Assembly (NCBI RefSeq): GCF_014860165.1
Contig: NZ_JACZKG010000043.1
Coordinates: forward strand, 62,001-126,000
Reading direction: 5' to 3'
DNA from: Devosia sp.
GTDB taxonomy: Bacteria > Pseudomonadota > Alphaproteobacteria > Rhizobiales > Devosiaceae
Length of the DNA: 64,000 nucleotides
Shown here: one piece after another, positions 53,448 to 61,992 of the stretch
How positions within the stretch are numbered: position 1 is the first letter of the stretch
Layout of the letters: every line of letters begins with the position of its first letter
The notes under the pieces: model-generated
Told to the model about the DNA's origin: nothing
Seen by the model: only the letters and a program-made list of their open reading frames with translations
Database searches by the model: none
Translations under genes and position numbers: made by a program

Positions 53448-54182
53448 CCGCAATGCCGTCAGCCTGCCGGTCGCACAGACCGCAGTGTCGAGACATATCC
53501 GGGTAGGAAGCAGTACCGGCTCGGACCCCGGAGTGTGCCCATGGATGACCATGTGACCTTCCCTGTTTCTATCGTCGCCCTGGTCGGGACGCATCCACAG
53601 CAAGTCGTGCTCGCTCTGGTCATCCAGGTCCACCCCCGGCCGGAGGCCGGCATGGACGAACGTCACGCCGGGGAACTGAAGCGCTGTGGGTAGTGCGTTC
53701 AGGAACTCGACATGCTGGCGTGGGACGTGCGCCGAAAGCATCGCGCGGCGCCTTGCTTCACCCAGATTGGCCAGACGGCTTGGCACCAGGCCGTAGGACG
53801 TCAGTGTGACATCCCCGCCCAGGGATATCCACCCTGCCAGATCGCGAGGCTGCTCGAGAAAGTCAGCCATGATGGTCTCATGGTTCCCCGCGAGGCAAAT
53901 GCGTTCGAAGCCCGGCGGCGGCGGACTAATAAGGTGGTCGAGCACGCCGGCTGAATCGGGGCCGCGGTCGATATAGTCGCCCAGCATCACGATGAGCTTC
54001 CCGCCCTCATAGGAGCGGGCGTCCTCCACGATACGCGCTTCGACTGCGCGCAACTGGTCCAGGCAACCATGGACGTCGCCGATGGCGTAAACCACATCGG
54101 GCCAGCGCTGCCGGCGCAGCCGGGCACGTACCGGCTCGTCCGGCCGCCCAGGCCACATTCTGGTTCTTAGCGCCGCAAGCAA
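53412..54182 (-). CDS. Module 2 protein C: PPP-family metallophosphatase
   Basis: 256 residues with YAIGDVHGCL near residue 32, MLGDYIDRG near 68, AGNHE near 100 and IHGHTPG near 215. The same PPP metal-site set and the same length class as the module 1 protein at 26096. The start is TTG 54182 (AGGGG six bases upstream); ATG 54158 is an alternative. Unlike in module 1 it is on the opposite strand, convergent with the ligase gene and divergent from the kinase gene. A perfect CtrA-like box lies 13-28 bases upstream of its start. Confidence 0.85.
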   Translation of the reverse strand: MLAALRTRMWPGRPDEPVRARLRRQRWPDVVYAIGDVHGCLDQLRAVEARIVEDARSYEGGKLIVMLGDYIDRGPDSAGVLDHLISPPPPGFERICLAGNHETIMADFLEQPRDLAGWISLGGDVTLTSYGLVPSRLANLGEARRRAMLSAHVPRQHVEFLNALPTALQFPGVTFVHAGLRPGVDLDDQSEHDLLWMRPDQGDDRNREGHMVIHGHTPGSEPVLLPTRICLDTAVCATGRLTALRLSRTGIRIIQS

Positions 54183-54194
54183 TGCTCGCCCCTG

Positions 54195-54210
54195 TTAACC
54201 AATTCTTAAC
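54195..54210. promoter_or_regulatory. Perfect CtrA-like box TTAA-N7-TTAAC
   Basis: TTAACCAATTCTTAAC matches the published full CtrA site exactly in both half-sites and spacing. It lies 13 bases upstream of the phosphatase start (54182) and overlaps the end of the doubtful small frame 54206-54310. Confidence 0.55.
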
Positions 54211-54310
54211 GACGGCGGAGGGAGCGACTCCGGGCGCGTCCTGTCAAGCTCGCGCCAACCATCCACAGCGCAATCCCGACAACCGTGGCAAAGATGCATC
54301 GCTGTCGCAC
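54206..54310 (-). CDS. Possible tiny single-span membrane protein with R-x11-W (34 aa)
   Basis: GTG 54310 opens a 34-codon frame: Arg4, a short membrane segment with Trp16 (R-x11-W) and a very basic C terminus (TGRARSRSLRRR). No good ribosome binding site is seen, and the stop lies in the CtrA-like box, so this may be chance. Included because the Arg/Trp spacing matches five other small proteins. Confidence 0.28.
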   Translation of the reverse strand: MRQRCIFATVVGIALWMVGASLTGRARSRSLRRR

Positions 54311-54483
54311 CCCGCAGCCGCGCTGTCGTTGCCCTCGCGACGGGTTAACTATCCCTGACGATACGCAATTGTAATCGTACGACTTGTAGCAATTTTCTCG
54401 GGGCCAAGTATAAGGTGCCGCAAGCAGGTGCACGGCCTTATTCTGCCCGAGCACCTTAATTTAGTGTCTGTCCCCGGTGGCGC

Positions 54484-56628
54484 ATGGAAGATCAAGAGTT
54501 TAGCCTAGGCAGCGTTATCGGCACGCTCAGGCGGCAGATTTGGGTCATTGTAGTGACTGTAGTGGTTGTCGTCGGAATATCGTCCGTCGTCATCCTCTCG
54601 CTCAAGCCAATGTACCAGGCAACAACACTTGTCTTGGTGGATCCAACCGACAAGGACTTGCTCAATCCGGGTTCGTCTTCATCGAGTTCATCATCTGAGA
54701 ACGCGCGCGTGGAAAGCGAGGTCTCTATCGCCAAGGCCGAGAGCACCTTGCAGATGGTGCTGCGCGAGGCCCGGCTGGTGGATGACCCCGATTTCGCGCC
54801 AACCATCGGTCTGCGCGAGCAGATCATGCAGTTGCTTCGTCTGGCTCCGCCCGAGGAATTCACCGCCGAAGATCGCCAGAAGTCGGCGCTCAGCAAGCTG
54901 CGCAATGCAATTGCCATCGAGCGGCAGGGGCTGACCTATCTCATCACCATTTCGGCCAATGCGAGTTCGCCTGACAAGGCAGCGCAGCTGGCCAACACCA
55001 TGGCCGAGATGTATATCCGGGCCCAGCTGGAGTCCAAGGTCAGCAGCGTCCTGGCCGGCCGTGATATCATGCAGGATCGCGTCGCCGAAACGCGCACCGC
55101 CCTGGTCCAGTCGGAACAGGCATTCAACGATTTCATCATCGACAGCGCCGCCAGCATAGCCGAGGCCTCCGGCCGGACCGATCTGGAGGCCATGCGCCTT
55201 GAGCTGCAGGAGGCCGTCAAGAGCCGCGAGCGCATGAGCGCACAGCTTGACCTCGTCGAAACCGGCCTCGCCCAGAACAACTGGCTTCAGGTCGCCAATG
55301 CGCTGGGTACCCAGTCGCTGCGGGACATTCGCAATCGCCTCGACGAAATAGACGAGCAACTCGCCAACATGGTCGATGGCTCGGAAAATGCCGATGCGCT
55401 GCGCGCGGAATTGCTTCAGGCCAATGAGGACTTCCGCATCCAGGCAACCGCCGAGATGGAGCAGTTGCGCCAGGATGTGGCCAACGACCGCGCCCGCGAG
55501 GCCGATCTGCAGCTCCAGCTCCGCTCCAACATCCTGACCAGCAACCTGCCCCCCGAAGTGCTGGCCACCATGTATGAACTGCAGCAGAGTGCCGATATTT
55601 CGCGCACCCAATATCAGCAGATGCTGGCCCGGCTGCGCGACATCGAGGCCCAGGCATATCTGCAGCTCGCCGATAGCCGCATCGTGTCGAGCGCCACCCC
55701 GCCGTCATTTCCGGATTTCCCGAATACGCGTTTCCTTCTCGCGGTGTCCGGGCTCTTCGCTCTGTTGCTCGGCATCGGTCTCGCCTTCTTCCGCGAGCAC
55801 TTCATCGGCGGCATCGTCAGCCCCGATCAACTCGAATCCATTTCGCGCTCGACGGTGGTTACCACGGTTCCCCATCAGAAGCGCCTCGGCAAGGATGCCG
55901 ACGGCAAGTCCGTTGATAGCCCCACCGATCTGATCATTGCTCAGCCCTACTCCGCCTTTGCCGAAGCGATCCGCCGCATCATGGTGACGATCGACCAGGC
56001 GCTCCGCCGGATCAGGGGTGGCGATCTGGATACAACGGCATCGGTGATCCTCGTGACGTCAGCCAATGCCGGCGAAGGCAAGACCACCATCGCCATTTCG
56101 CTCGCGCGGGCCTTTGCACAATCGGGCAAGTCTACCATTCTGATCGATGCCGATCTGCGTCGACCCAATGTGCACCACGAACTCGGCATGGCCCCGTCCG
56201 ATGCTTTGCAGAACTATCTGCGCCGCACCAAGGACACCGATGACCTGTCCTCGATCACCATCACCGACACCGGCACGAACGCTTCCGTTATCATCGGCGG
56301 CAACCCGTCCGGCACGCCGAGTGGCCAGGTGGTTTCGGGTGAACGGTTCTCGCGACTGCTCAACATCGCGGCGCGCAACCACGATGTCGTCATCATCGAC
56401 ACGCCTCCCGTGGGCGCGTTGGTGGATGCGCTTTACCTTGCACAATATGTCGACCTGATCGTCAACGTGGTGCGCTACGCCACCACGTCCCAGCAGGAAG
56501 TGCGGGCGGCACTGCGCGAGTTGAACGAGGCCAAGCAGGATGGCGCAGAGATCATTTGCGTGCTGAACGCCGAGCAGCAGTCCAAGTCGAGCAACAAGCG
56601 TCGCTTTGGCGGATACTACATCCAGTGA
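54484..56628 (+). CDS. wzc: Module 2 protein D: Wzc-like chain-length regulator and tyrosine autokinase
   Basis: 714 residues with the same plan as the protein at 26981: Wzz span near 17-40, long coiled periplasmic region, second span near 420-440 after PSFPDFPNT, then a BY-kinase with Walker A NAGEGKTT near 530, Walker A' LIDADLRRPN near 555 and Walker B IIDTPPVGA near 637. The C terminus (RRFGGYYIQ) has only two tyrosines, compared with five in copy 1. Upstream 54311-54483 is A+T-rich and should contain the promoter. A Wzy-like gene follows after 73 bases. Confidence 0.92.
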   Translation: MEDQEFSLGSVIGTLRRQIWVIVVTVVVVVGISSVVILSLKPMYQATTLVLVDPTDKDLLNPGSSSSSSSSENARVESEVSIAKAESTLQMVLREARLVDDPDFAPTIGLREQIMQLLRLAPPEEFTAEDRQKSALSKLRNAIAIERQGLTYLITISANASSPDKAAQLANTMAEMYIRAQLESKVSSVLAGRDIMQDRVAETRTALVQSEQAFNDFIIDSAASIAEASGRTDLEAMRLELQEAVKSRERMSAQLDLVETGLAQNNWLQVANALGTQSLRDIRNRLDEIDEQLANMVDGSENADALRAELLQANEDFRIQATAEMEQLRQDVANDRAREADLQLQLRSNILTSNLPPEVLATMYELQQSADISRTQYQQMLARLRDIEAQAYLQLADSRIVSSATPPSFPDFPNTRFLLAVSGLFALLLGIGLAFFREHFIGGIVSPDQLESISRSTVVTTVPHQKRLGKDADGKSVDSPTDLIIAQPYSAFAEAIRRIMVTIDQALRRIRGGDLDTTASVILVTSANAGEGKTTIAISLARAFAQSGKSTILIDADLRRPNVHHELGMAPSDALQNYLRRTKDTDDLSSITITDTGTNASVIIGGNPSGTPSGQVVSGERFSRLLNIAARNHDVVIIDTPPVGALVDALYLAQYVDLIVNVVRYATTSQQEVRAALRELNEAKQDGAEIICVLNAEQQSKSSNKRRFGGYYIQ

Positions 56629-56701
56629 TGCCCGCCATTCACCACCGCCAGACGGCTCGTAAACGCGGCTATCCGGTCTGCCGGGAGCATGAGGCCCGCT
56701 G

Positions 56702-58087
56702 ATGGAAGGCTCACCTGGGCTACCGCTCCCTCTGCTGGCGCTTGGCGCGGGGCTCTGGGTGGCTCTGGCCAGCGTTGCAATTCCAAGGCTGCGCGGGCTC
56801 GCGCTCGTGCTCTTCCTGCTATTCTCGGCTCGCTACCTGGTGACGTTTTTCCACGACTATACCACCAGGTCGATCTTCGCAGGACAGAGCCTCAATTCCT
56901 TCCTGACACTGTTCATCACCGCGGTCGTGGTCGCCTATGGCCGCAAGGACCTCATCCGCTTTCGGCTGTTCCTGCCCGTTTTCGCATTCATGTTTGCATT
57001 GCTGATCAGTGGCTTATGGAATGGCGAGGTGATGGGCACGGTCAACGCCCTGATCCGGCAGTTCCTGTTCCTCGGCCTCATGATCATGGTCGTGACCGCT
57101 GTCGATGGCGAGCCGAATGACGGCAGTGTCAGTCGTGCCATGCTGCTGGCATTCATCGTGCCCATGGCCTACCAGGTCATGTCCATTGTTCTGCGCCTGG
57201 GCAAGGCTTCGGAATCGGACGGTTCGGTCAGCTATATCGGCGGCTACGTGCACGAGGGCGTGTTCTCGGTCGTGCTCCTCACCGCCATGGTGATTGCGGC
57301 GCTTGTGGCGGGCCTCACCTGGCGCCGGCGCACACTCCTGCTGGCCATCATCTTCACCGCCCTGATCTTCGCCAATTACCGCACCGCCGTTTTGGCTTCC
57401 CTGCCCATTCTGGCCATGCACCTGATCTTTGGCAGCGCCTCCACTGTTCGAGCGGATATGGCGAGCTACGTGCGCACGGGCGCGCTCCTGGCTGCCTTCG
57501 TGATCGGCATTTTCCTCACCACCCTGCTGTCCCAGCGCATGGCCGACCTCAGTGTCGTCCTGTCATCCCCGGGTGGACTGATCAAGCCGCCCACCGAATT
57601 CGGATCCGAGGACCGCAGCCTGCTTTCGGGGCGGATCATGATCTGGAGCGACTACATCTTCACCACAGTCCGCTCGGATATCTCCCACCTGATGTTCGGA
57701 TTTGGTCCCGACGGCTGGCAGAAGTCGTTCTCGCTCTACGCTCACAATGTCTATGTGTCGTATGTCTACGAGATCGGGTTCTTCGGCACTGCCGTCTACA
57801 TCTACCTCACCCTTCACTTCTTCTGGCTGGCCGTGACCGCGCGGCGCGACAAGCGCTGGCAGCTGATGGGCATGCATGTCAGCTACGGGCTGCTGTGCCT
57901 TGGCACGATGCCGACCTTCACCATCGAAGGCGTGATGCTCTACGCGGTGATCTGCGGCTATACGGTCTACTACCACCTGGTGGATCGCGTGCCCCGTCGG
58001 TTCGTCATGCCTGTCAACTTCGGCGTCCCGGGGCCGGGCAGGAGGCGCGCGACCGCGCTGGCGCGCCGCCCGATCCGGAGGCATTAA
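56702..58087 (+). CDS. O-antigen polymerase/ligase-like membrane protein
   Basis: 461 residues with about 11-12 spans. The periplasmic loop near residues 295-350 contains LLSGRIMIWSDYIF, GFGPDGWQ and AHNVYVSYVYE, the Wzy_C-type pattern. It follows the module 2 kinase gene after 73 bases on the same strand and probably shares its promoter. It is the fourth Wzy/ligase-like protein in the window and differs from the module B proteins in its loop motifs. The stop overlaps a CtrA-like box. Confidence 0.83.
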   Translation: MEGSPGLPLPLLALGAGLWVALASVAIPRLRGLALVLFLLFSARYLVTFFHDYTTRSIFAGQSLNSFLTLFITAVVVAYGRKDLIRFRLFLPVFAFMFALLISGLWNGEVMGTVNALIRQFLFLGLMIMVVTAVDGEPNDGSVSRAMLLAFIVPMAYQVMSIVLRLGKASESDGSVSYIGGYVHEGVFSVVLLTAMVIAALVAGLTWRRRTLLLAIIFTALIFANYRTAVLASLPILAMHLIFGSASTVRADMASYVRTGALLAAFVIGIFLTTLLSQRMADLSVVLSSPGGLIKPPTEFGSEDRSLLSGRIMIWSDYIFTTVRSDISHLMFGFGPDGWQKSFSLYAHNVYVSYVYEIGFFGTAVYIYLTLHFFWLAVTARRDKRWQLMGMHVSYGLLCLGTMPTFTIEGVMLYAVICGYTVYYHLVDRVPRRFVMPVNFGVPGPGRRRATALARRPIRRH

Positions 58088-58098
58088 CCATCCATTAG
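58084..58098. promoter_or_regulatory. CtrA-like box upstream of a small membrane protein gene
   Basis: TTAACCATCCATTAG: one mismatch to TTAA-N7-TTAA. It overlaps the stop codon of the preceding gene and lies 24-38 bases upstream of ATG 58122. Confidence 0.4.
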
Positions 58099-58121
58099 GG
58101 ATAACCGGCTAATTTACCGGG

Positions 58122-58247
58122 ATGTACACTCGGCGAATAAAACTCGTAGCCGCATTGCCACGCGCTTGGATCATTGTCCTGCTCGCGTCGGCCTGTTGGG
58201 CTGTGATATTTGCCATGACATGTGTGGCCCTGGGGCTTTTTCGCTAG
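58122..58247 (+). CDS. Small single-span membrane protein with R-x11-W (41 aa)
   Basis: 41 residues: a basic N terminus (MYTRRIK), Pro13-Arg14-Ala-Trp16 and a membrane segment with Trp26, so R-x11-W. PRAWIIVL here and PRGWIMLG at 43985 are the closest pair of the set. A weak ACCGGG precedes the ATG. It is convergent with another small membrane protein (58277). Positive N-terminal charge predicts N-in, C-out topology. Function unknown. Confidence 0.6.
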   Translation: MYTRRIKLVAALPRAWIIVLLASACWAVIFAMTCVALGLFR

Positions 58248-58276
58248 GCGCCGCGGCACCTGGTCCCGGTTGCCTG

Positions 58277-58453
58277 CTATCCGCGCAGCATGCCGACAAT
58301 GCCCCAGATGGCCATGGCAATGACCAGCCAGCAACCCAGTGCAAGCATGGCGATTAGCGGCCCGCGCGGCTGTTCATGGGGCGTAGTGGTCCGATCGATT
58401 ATGAGCCGGCCAAGCCAGGCGAGGATGCCCTCCGCCGCCAATTGGAAATGCAT
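58277..58453 (-). CDS. Small single-span membrane protein with R-x11-W (58 aa)
   Basis: 58 residues from ATG 58453, chosen because GGAG lies about ten bases upstream; ATG 58483 in frame has no ribosome binding site. A 29-residue polar N terminus leads to Pro29-Arg30-Gly31 and one membrane segment (32-56) with Trp42, so R-x11-W; GCWLV aligns with ACWAV at 58122. It is tail-to-tail with that gene, 29 bases apart. Function unknown. Confidence 0.65.
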   Translation of the reverse strand: MHFQLAAEGILAWLGRLIIDRTTTPHEQPRGPLIAMLALGCWLVIAMAIWGIVGMLRG

Positions 58454-58615
58454 TCTGCCTGATCTCCGCGATGGAAGTTCCATCCTACGTCATGGTGCGA
58501 CCATGACAACGGAGGGAACGCTGACGAAACGAATCATCCACGGAAATAAGCCCATTTGGCCGCAATTTTGTGACGATGCGCGAGTCGGCGCACGTCAGCC
58601 TGACGAGCGAAAGCC

Positions 58616-59599
58616 TCAGACGTACCGCTTGACGATGCGTTTCAGGGTGAAGCCAAGCCTTGCCGCCAGCGCGCCCAGGGGTGTCGAAAGAAAGCTCAGC
58701 AAACGGCCACCGGATGGGTCGAGCTCCGTGTCGAAATCGGCCCAGGTGGACCTTTCGAGTCCGCCGGTCCGCGCGCTGACCAGGGCATAATTGCGAATTT
58801 CGAGATTCTGCAGGGCTCTGATGCGCTTGGCGACGTCACCGGTTTCCCGGGCTGACAGGTCCTTGGTGCTCTGCACGATGCAAGGGACGACGTTGGCATA
58901 GGCCATTTTCGTCGTCATGTTGATCGAGTCGCGGAAGTAGCGTGCGGTGATTGCCCCGGTATAGACCGTGGTCCCCATATGGGCGACGCGTAGCCAGGTA
59001 TCCTTGTCCCCTCCCCTGCGGCATCGACCTTCCGGGAAACGGCCGGACTCTACCAGCGTGGTGCGTCGGCAGACGGTCGCCGAGGTCCACATCGGGGACG
59101 CGTTGAGCCTGACCCAATGGCCGAGCAGGGTCGAGAAATCCATCTCGCAGATGGGCCCACCGTTTTTCCGGGTGAAGGGATCAACGCTGCGCCGCCCGTC
59201 GGCATAGACATCCTCGTAGCCCGAGAACAGGCTCACCACCCCGTCGGGCCGCTCGATCGCCTCCAGCGCGCGCGTCACGCTTTCGAGATGACCGGGCTGC
59301 CACTCATCGTCGGCGTCGAGGAAGGCGATCCACTCTGATGACGCCAGCTCGATGCCCCGATTGCGCGCCGCATAGCCTCCAGGACCTGGCAGGCCGCGCC
59401 GCTCCAGGATCAGGTTGGGCAGGTCAAGCCCTTCCAGCCATTCATATCCGCCGTCGGTCGAGCCATCATCAACGACGATGATCTCCCGCGGCTGCACTGT
59501 CTGGGCCTGCACCGAGCGGAGGGCCCGCTCGATATGCGGGCCCTTGTTGTAGAGCGGAATGACGACCGAATAGTCAGGCATGACCAGTTTCCGATTCAT
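58616..59599 (-). CDS. Glycosyltransferase family 2
   Basis: 327 residues with the GT-A fold. YSVVIPLYNKGPHIERALRS starts the domain, DDGSTDGG binds nucleotide, and DADDEW is the metal-binding DxD. The C-terminal part (after about 230) is helical and ends in a basic amphipathic segment. ATG 59599 and 59581 are both possible starts. The gene lies 16 bases after the Sel1-repeat gene on the same strand, so they form an operon. Donor and acceptor unknown. Confidence 0.9.
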   Translation of the reverse strand: MNRKLVMPDYSVVIPLYNKGPHIERALRSVQAQTVQPREIIVVDDGSTDGGYEWLEGLDLPNLILERRGLPGPGGYAARNRGIELASSEWIAFLDADDEWQPGHLESVTRALEAIERPDGVVSLFSGYEDVYADGRRSVDPFTRKNGGPICEMDFSTLLGHWVRLNASPMWTSATVCRRTTLVESGRFPEGRCRRGGDKDTWLRVAHMGTTVYTGAITARYFRDSINMTTKMAYANVVPCIVQSTKDLSARETGDVAKRIRALQNLEIRNYALVSARTGGLERSTWADFDTELDPSGGRLLSFLSTPLGALAARLGFTLKRIVKRYV

Positions 59600-59615
59600 A
59601 TTCAATTGGATCCGG

Positions 59616-61577
59616 TCAGCTGTGCGCGCTCCAGATGAAGTCGGCGAGTGCTCTTGCGGTTCCCGCAGTCAGCGGGCCCGGTGCGCAGGCCTGCACCGCA
59701 TTGGCCTCCCGGCATGCCGCCTGGAATGCCCGGATCGTCACGCTGTCCAGCGTACCGTTCAGCGTTCCATCATAAAGGCCGAGCGCCTGCAAGCGCTTCT
59801 GCAGCACATAGACATAGGCGCGTGCGCTTTGCCGGCGAAGGTCGTTCAGGCTATCGGCCACGCTGGCCCTGGACAGTTTCTCGAACTGGTCGCTGATGGC
59901 CTGCAGCGTCTCTATGTCATCGCCTCGTTGCACAGCCAGGCTGATCCGTTCGATGGCCGCTCCCTCTGGGCCAAGAACCGGTTCGATCGTTGCCAGGAAG
60001 GTCTCCGCGGCTGTGAGGTCCGGTTGCAGCAACAGACCGTAGCCGTCACGATAAAGCTGCAGCAGGAAGCGCGCCGATGCCTGGTCTCCTTTTGTGGCGG
60101 AGTCATTCAACATCGTCATGACGCCGCTAAGTCCTTGAGCCGGAAACAGACCATCGAGCTGCAAACGTGCGAGACGCGCGGCTGCGCCCGGCACGCCGCT
60201 TGAAACCGCACTGCTCAGCAGTTCAAACGAAGCGTCCCGCTGGCTGCGGGCCAGCGGCCCCTCGGCGATTGCCGTGGCAACGTTGATGACAGCCCTGGTG
60301 TTACCCATGGCGAGTGCCAGATCCAGATATGATTTGACCTTGTCGTAATCGGCAGGAAAGGGGTCGTTCTGCGCATAGATGGTCGCCAGGCGCTCCGCAG
60401 ATGCACTGTCGCCGAATGTGGCGGCGCGCTCGAGCAGATCGATGGCCTGTTGCGGATCCGGGCTGAGAATTCTGCCCTCGAGATAGAGGTCGGCCAGGGA
60501 CCGCATGGCGCCGGTGCTGCCGCCCTCCACCGCCTCGTTGTAGTATTCCAGGCTTCGTTTCACGTTGATCGGCACGCCTTCGGCGCCGGCAAGGTAGAGA
60601 CCCGCCAGCCGAGTGGTACCTGCGTTGAAATTGAGTGCCGAGGCCCTCTCATAAAAACCGACAGCCTTGGGAACATCCGTGGCGACAAAGATGCCGTCCC
60701 GATAGAGGTCGCCCAGTTCGACAAAGGACTGGGCGTCCCCTGCCTCAGCCAGCTCGGTCAGCATCTGCTCGGCACGAACAACGTCCTGCGCGACCGCCTC
60801 ACCGTTGAGATACATGCTGGCAATACGGCGCGTGGCGCCCGCCTGACCCTTGTCGGCGGCACGCTGGAACAGGTCCATGGCCACCTTCGGGTTTGCCGCC
60901 AGTTGTCTTGTCCCTGTCCGAAGGGCGTCGCCGAGCCCCACGATCGCGCCCTCGCTTTCGTTGATCAGGCCGACCCCATAGTAATGCAGGGCCTTCTCGA
61001 CATCCGGATCGACACCGAGGCCGCCAAGATAGATTTCGGCAAGGCGGTTCGCCGCCGACACCTGTCCGGCCTCGGCGGCCTTCTCGAGCATTTCGAGGCC
61101 GCGCTTCTGTCCCTCAGGGGAGAAATCGGTATTGAGCAGCAGTTGCCCCAGCGACGCCAGCGCTCCGAGCGAGCCGGCCTTGACGGCCCGTTCATAGGTT
61201 TCGCGCGCCTTGGCGGGATCTGGTGCGAGCCCATAGCCGCCCTCGGCGTAGAGCTCCCCCAATTGCTCGATGGCATCGCGCGCTCCGGCTTCGGCGGCGC
61301 GCACAAGATAGTCGATGCCTTCCGCCTGCTTTGCCGGATCGGGATCACTGAACAGCGAACGCGCCATGGCGAGCGAGGCTGCGGAGTCTCCGGCCTCGGC
61401 CGCGACCCTCAGGTCCTCGCGAACCTCTTCGAACAGCGCCTCGACCGAAGTGATCTCGACCATTGCGGGGGCAGGTGCCGCCGGAGGAGCCACAGCATCC
61501 TGAGCCTGCGCCCCTGCAGCACTCAGGGTTACGCCAACTGCCAACGCAACAATCACGCGAGAAAAGGTAAAATGCAT
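59616..61577 (-). CDS. Exported Sel1-repeat protein with peptidoglycan-binding-like C terminus
   Basis: 653 residues: a signal peptide (cleavage near AQAQ, residue 26), then about 12 Sel1/TPR-like repeats of about 36 residues from residue 55 to 510 (for example AAEAGARDAIEQLGELYAEG). The C-terminal segment (about 590-640) resembles a peptidoglycan-binding domain (LQKRLQALGLYDGTLNGTLD). Periplasmic Sel1 proteins such as AlgK, and ExoR in rhizobia, scaffold or regulate exopolysaccharide production; this one is larger and has the extra domain. It heads an operon with a GT2. Confidence 0.85.
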   Translation of the reverse strand: MHFTFSRVIVALAVGVTLSAAGAQAQDAVAPPAAPAPAMVEITSVEALFEEVREDLRVAAEAGDSAASLAMARSLFSDPDPAKQAEGIDYLVRAAEAGARDAIEQLGELYAEGGYGLAPDPAKARETYERAVKAGSLGALASLGQLLLNTDFSPEGQKRGLEMLEKAAEAGQVSAANRLAEIYLGGLGVDPDVEKALHYYGVGLINESEGAIVGLGDALRTGTRQLAANPKVAMDLFQRAADKGQAGATRRIASMYLNGEAVAQDVVRAEQMLTELAEAGDAQSFVELGDLYRDGIFVATDVPKAVGFYERASALNFNAGTTRLAGLYLAGAEGVPINVKRSLEYYNEAVEGGSTGAMRSLADLYLEGRILSPDPQQAIDLLERAATFGDSASAERLATIYAQNDPFPADYDKVKSYLDLALAMGNTRAVINVATAIAEGPLARSQRDASFELLSSAVSSGVPGAAARLARLQLDGLFPAQGLSGVMTMLNDSATKGDQASARFLLQLYRDGYGLLLQPDLTAAETFLATIEPVLGPEGAAIERISLAVQRGDDIETLQAISDQFEKLSRASVADSLNDLRRQSARAYVYVLQKRLQALGLYDGTLNGTLDSVTIRAFQAACREANAVQACAPGPLTAGTARALADFIWSAHS

Positions 61578-61992
61578 CCTTGGTCCCCTGCCTACGCCGC
61601 ATTCGCCACCTTACGCGCATTGTCCACAGACCAGGACTGGCAAGTCAACCTGCCCGACTGTTTTGTGTTGGTAACATTAATTCGCGGGATCGTGATCGGC
61701 TCAGCCCAGTATTTGCAGGCCAAGTGTCCCCCAAAAGAGACGGCGCCATTTTTCTTGTCAGCCCGCAAATTGTTGCGCTGGACAACATGGTAACCAATTC
61801 GTAAATTTTGTCGTGGACGGGAATGTGGCCGATCCGATAACAAGCGGGCCTTGGCTCCAAAAATCCAGTGCCGCAGCGCCTTTAGCTGCCCACGCCCTGG
61901 GGAGATTTGCGGAGCAGAACAAAACAGATATTCGGCAGAGTGGTAGTTGCGGACCGATCCTGCAGATTTATTCTTCATGGGGAATGAAGACT
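61578..61992. other. 415-base divergent intergenic region
   Basis: This lies between the Sel1-repeat gene (leftward) and the adhesin gene (rightward) and is distinctly A+T-rich at 61650-61830 and 61900-61980. It holds GTAACCAATTCGTAA at 61790-61804, which differs from the box at 54195 by two bases. It probably carries both promoters. Open frames across it are not convincing. Confidence 0.5.
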
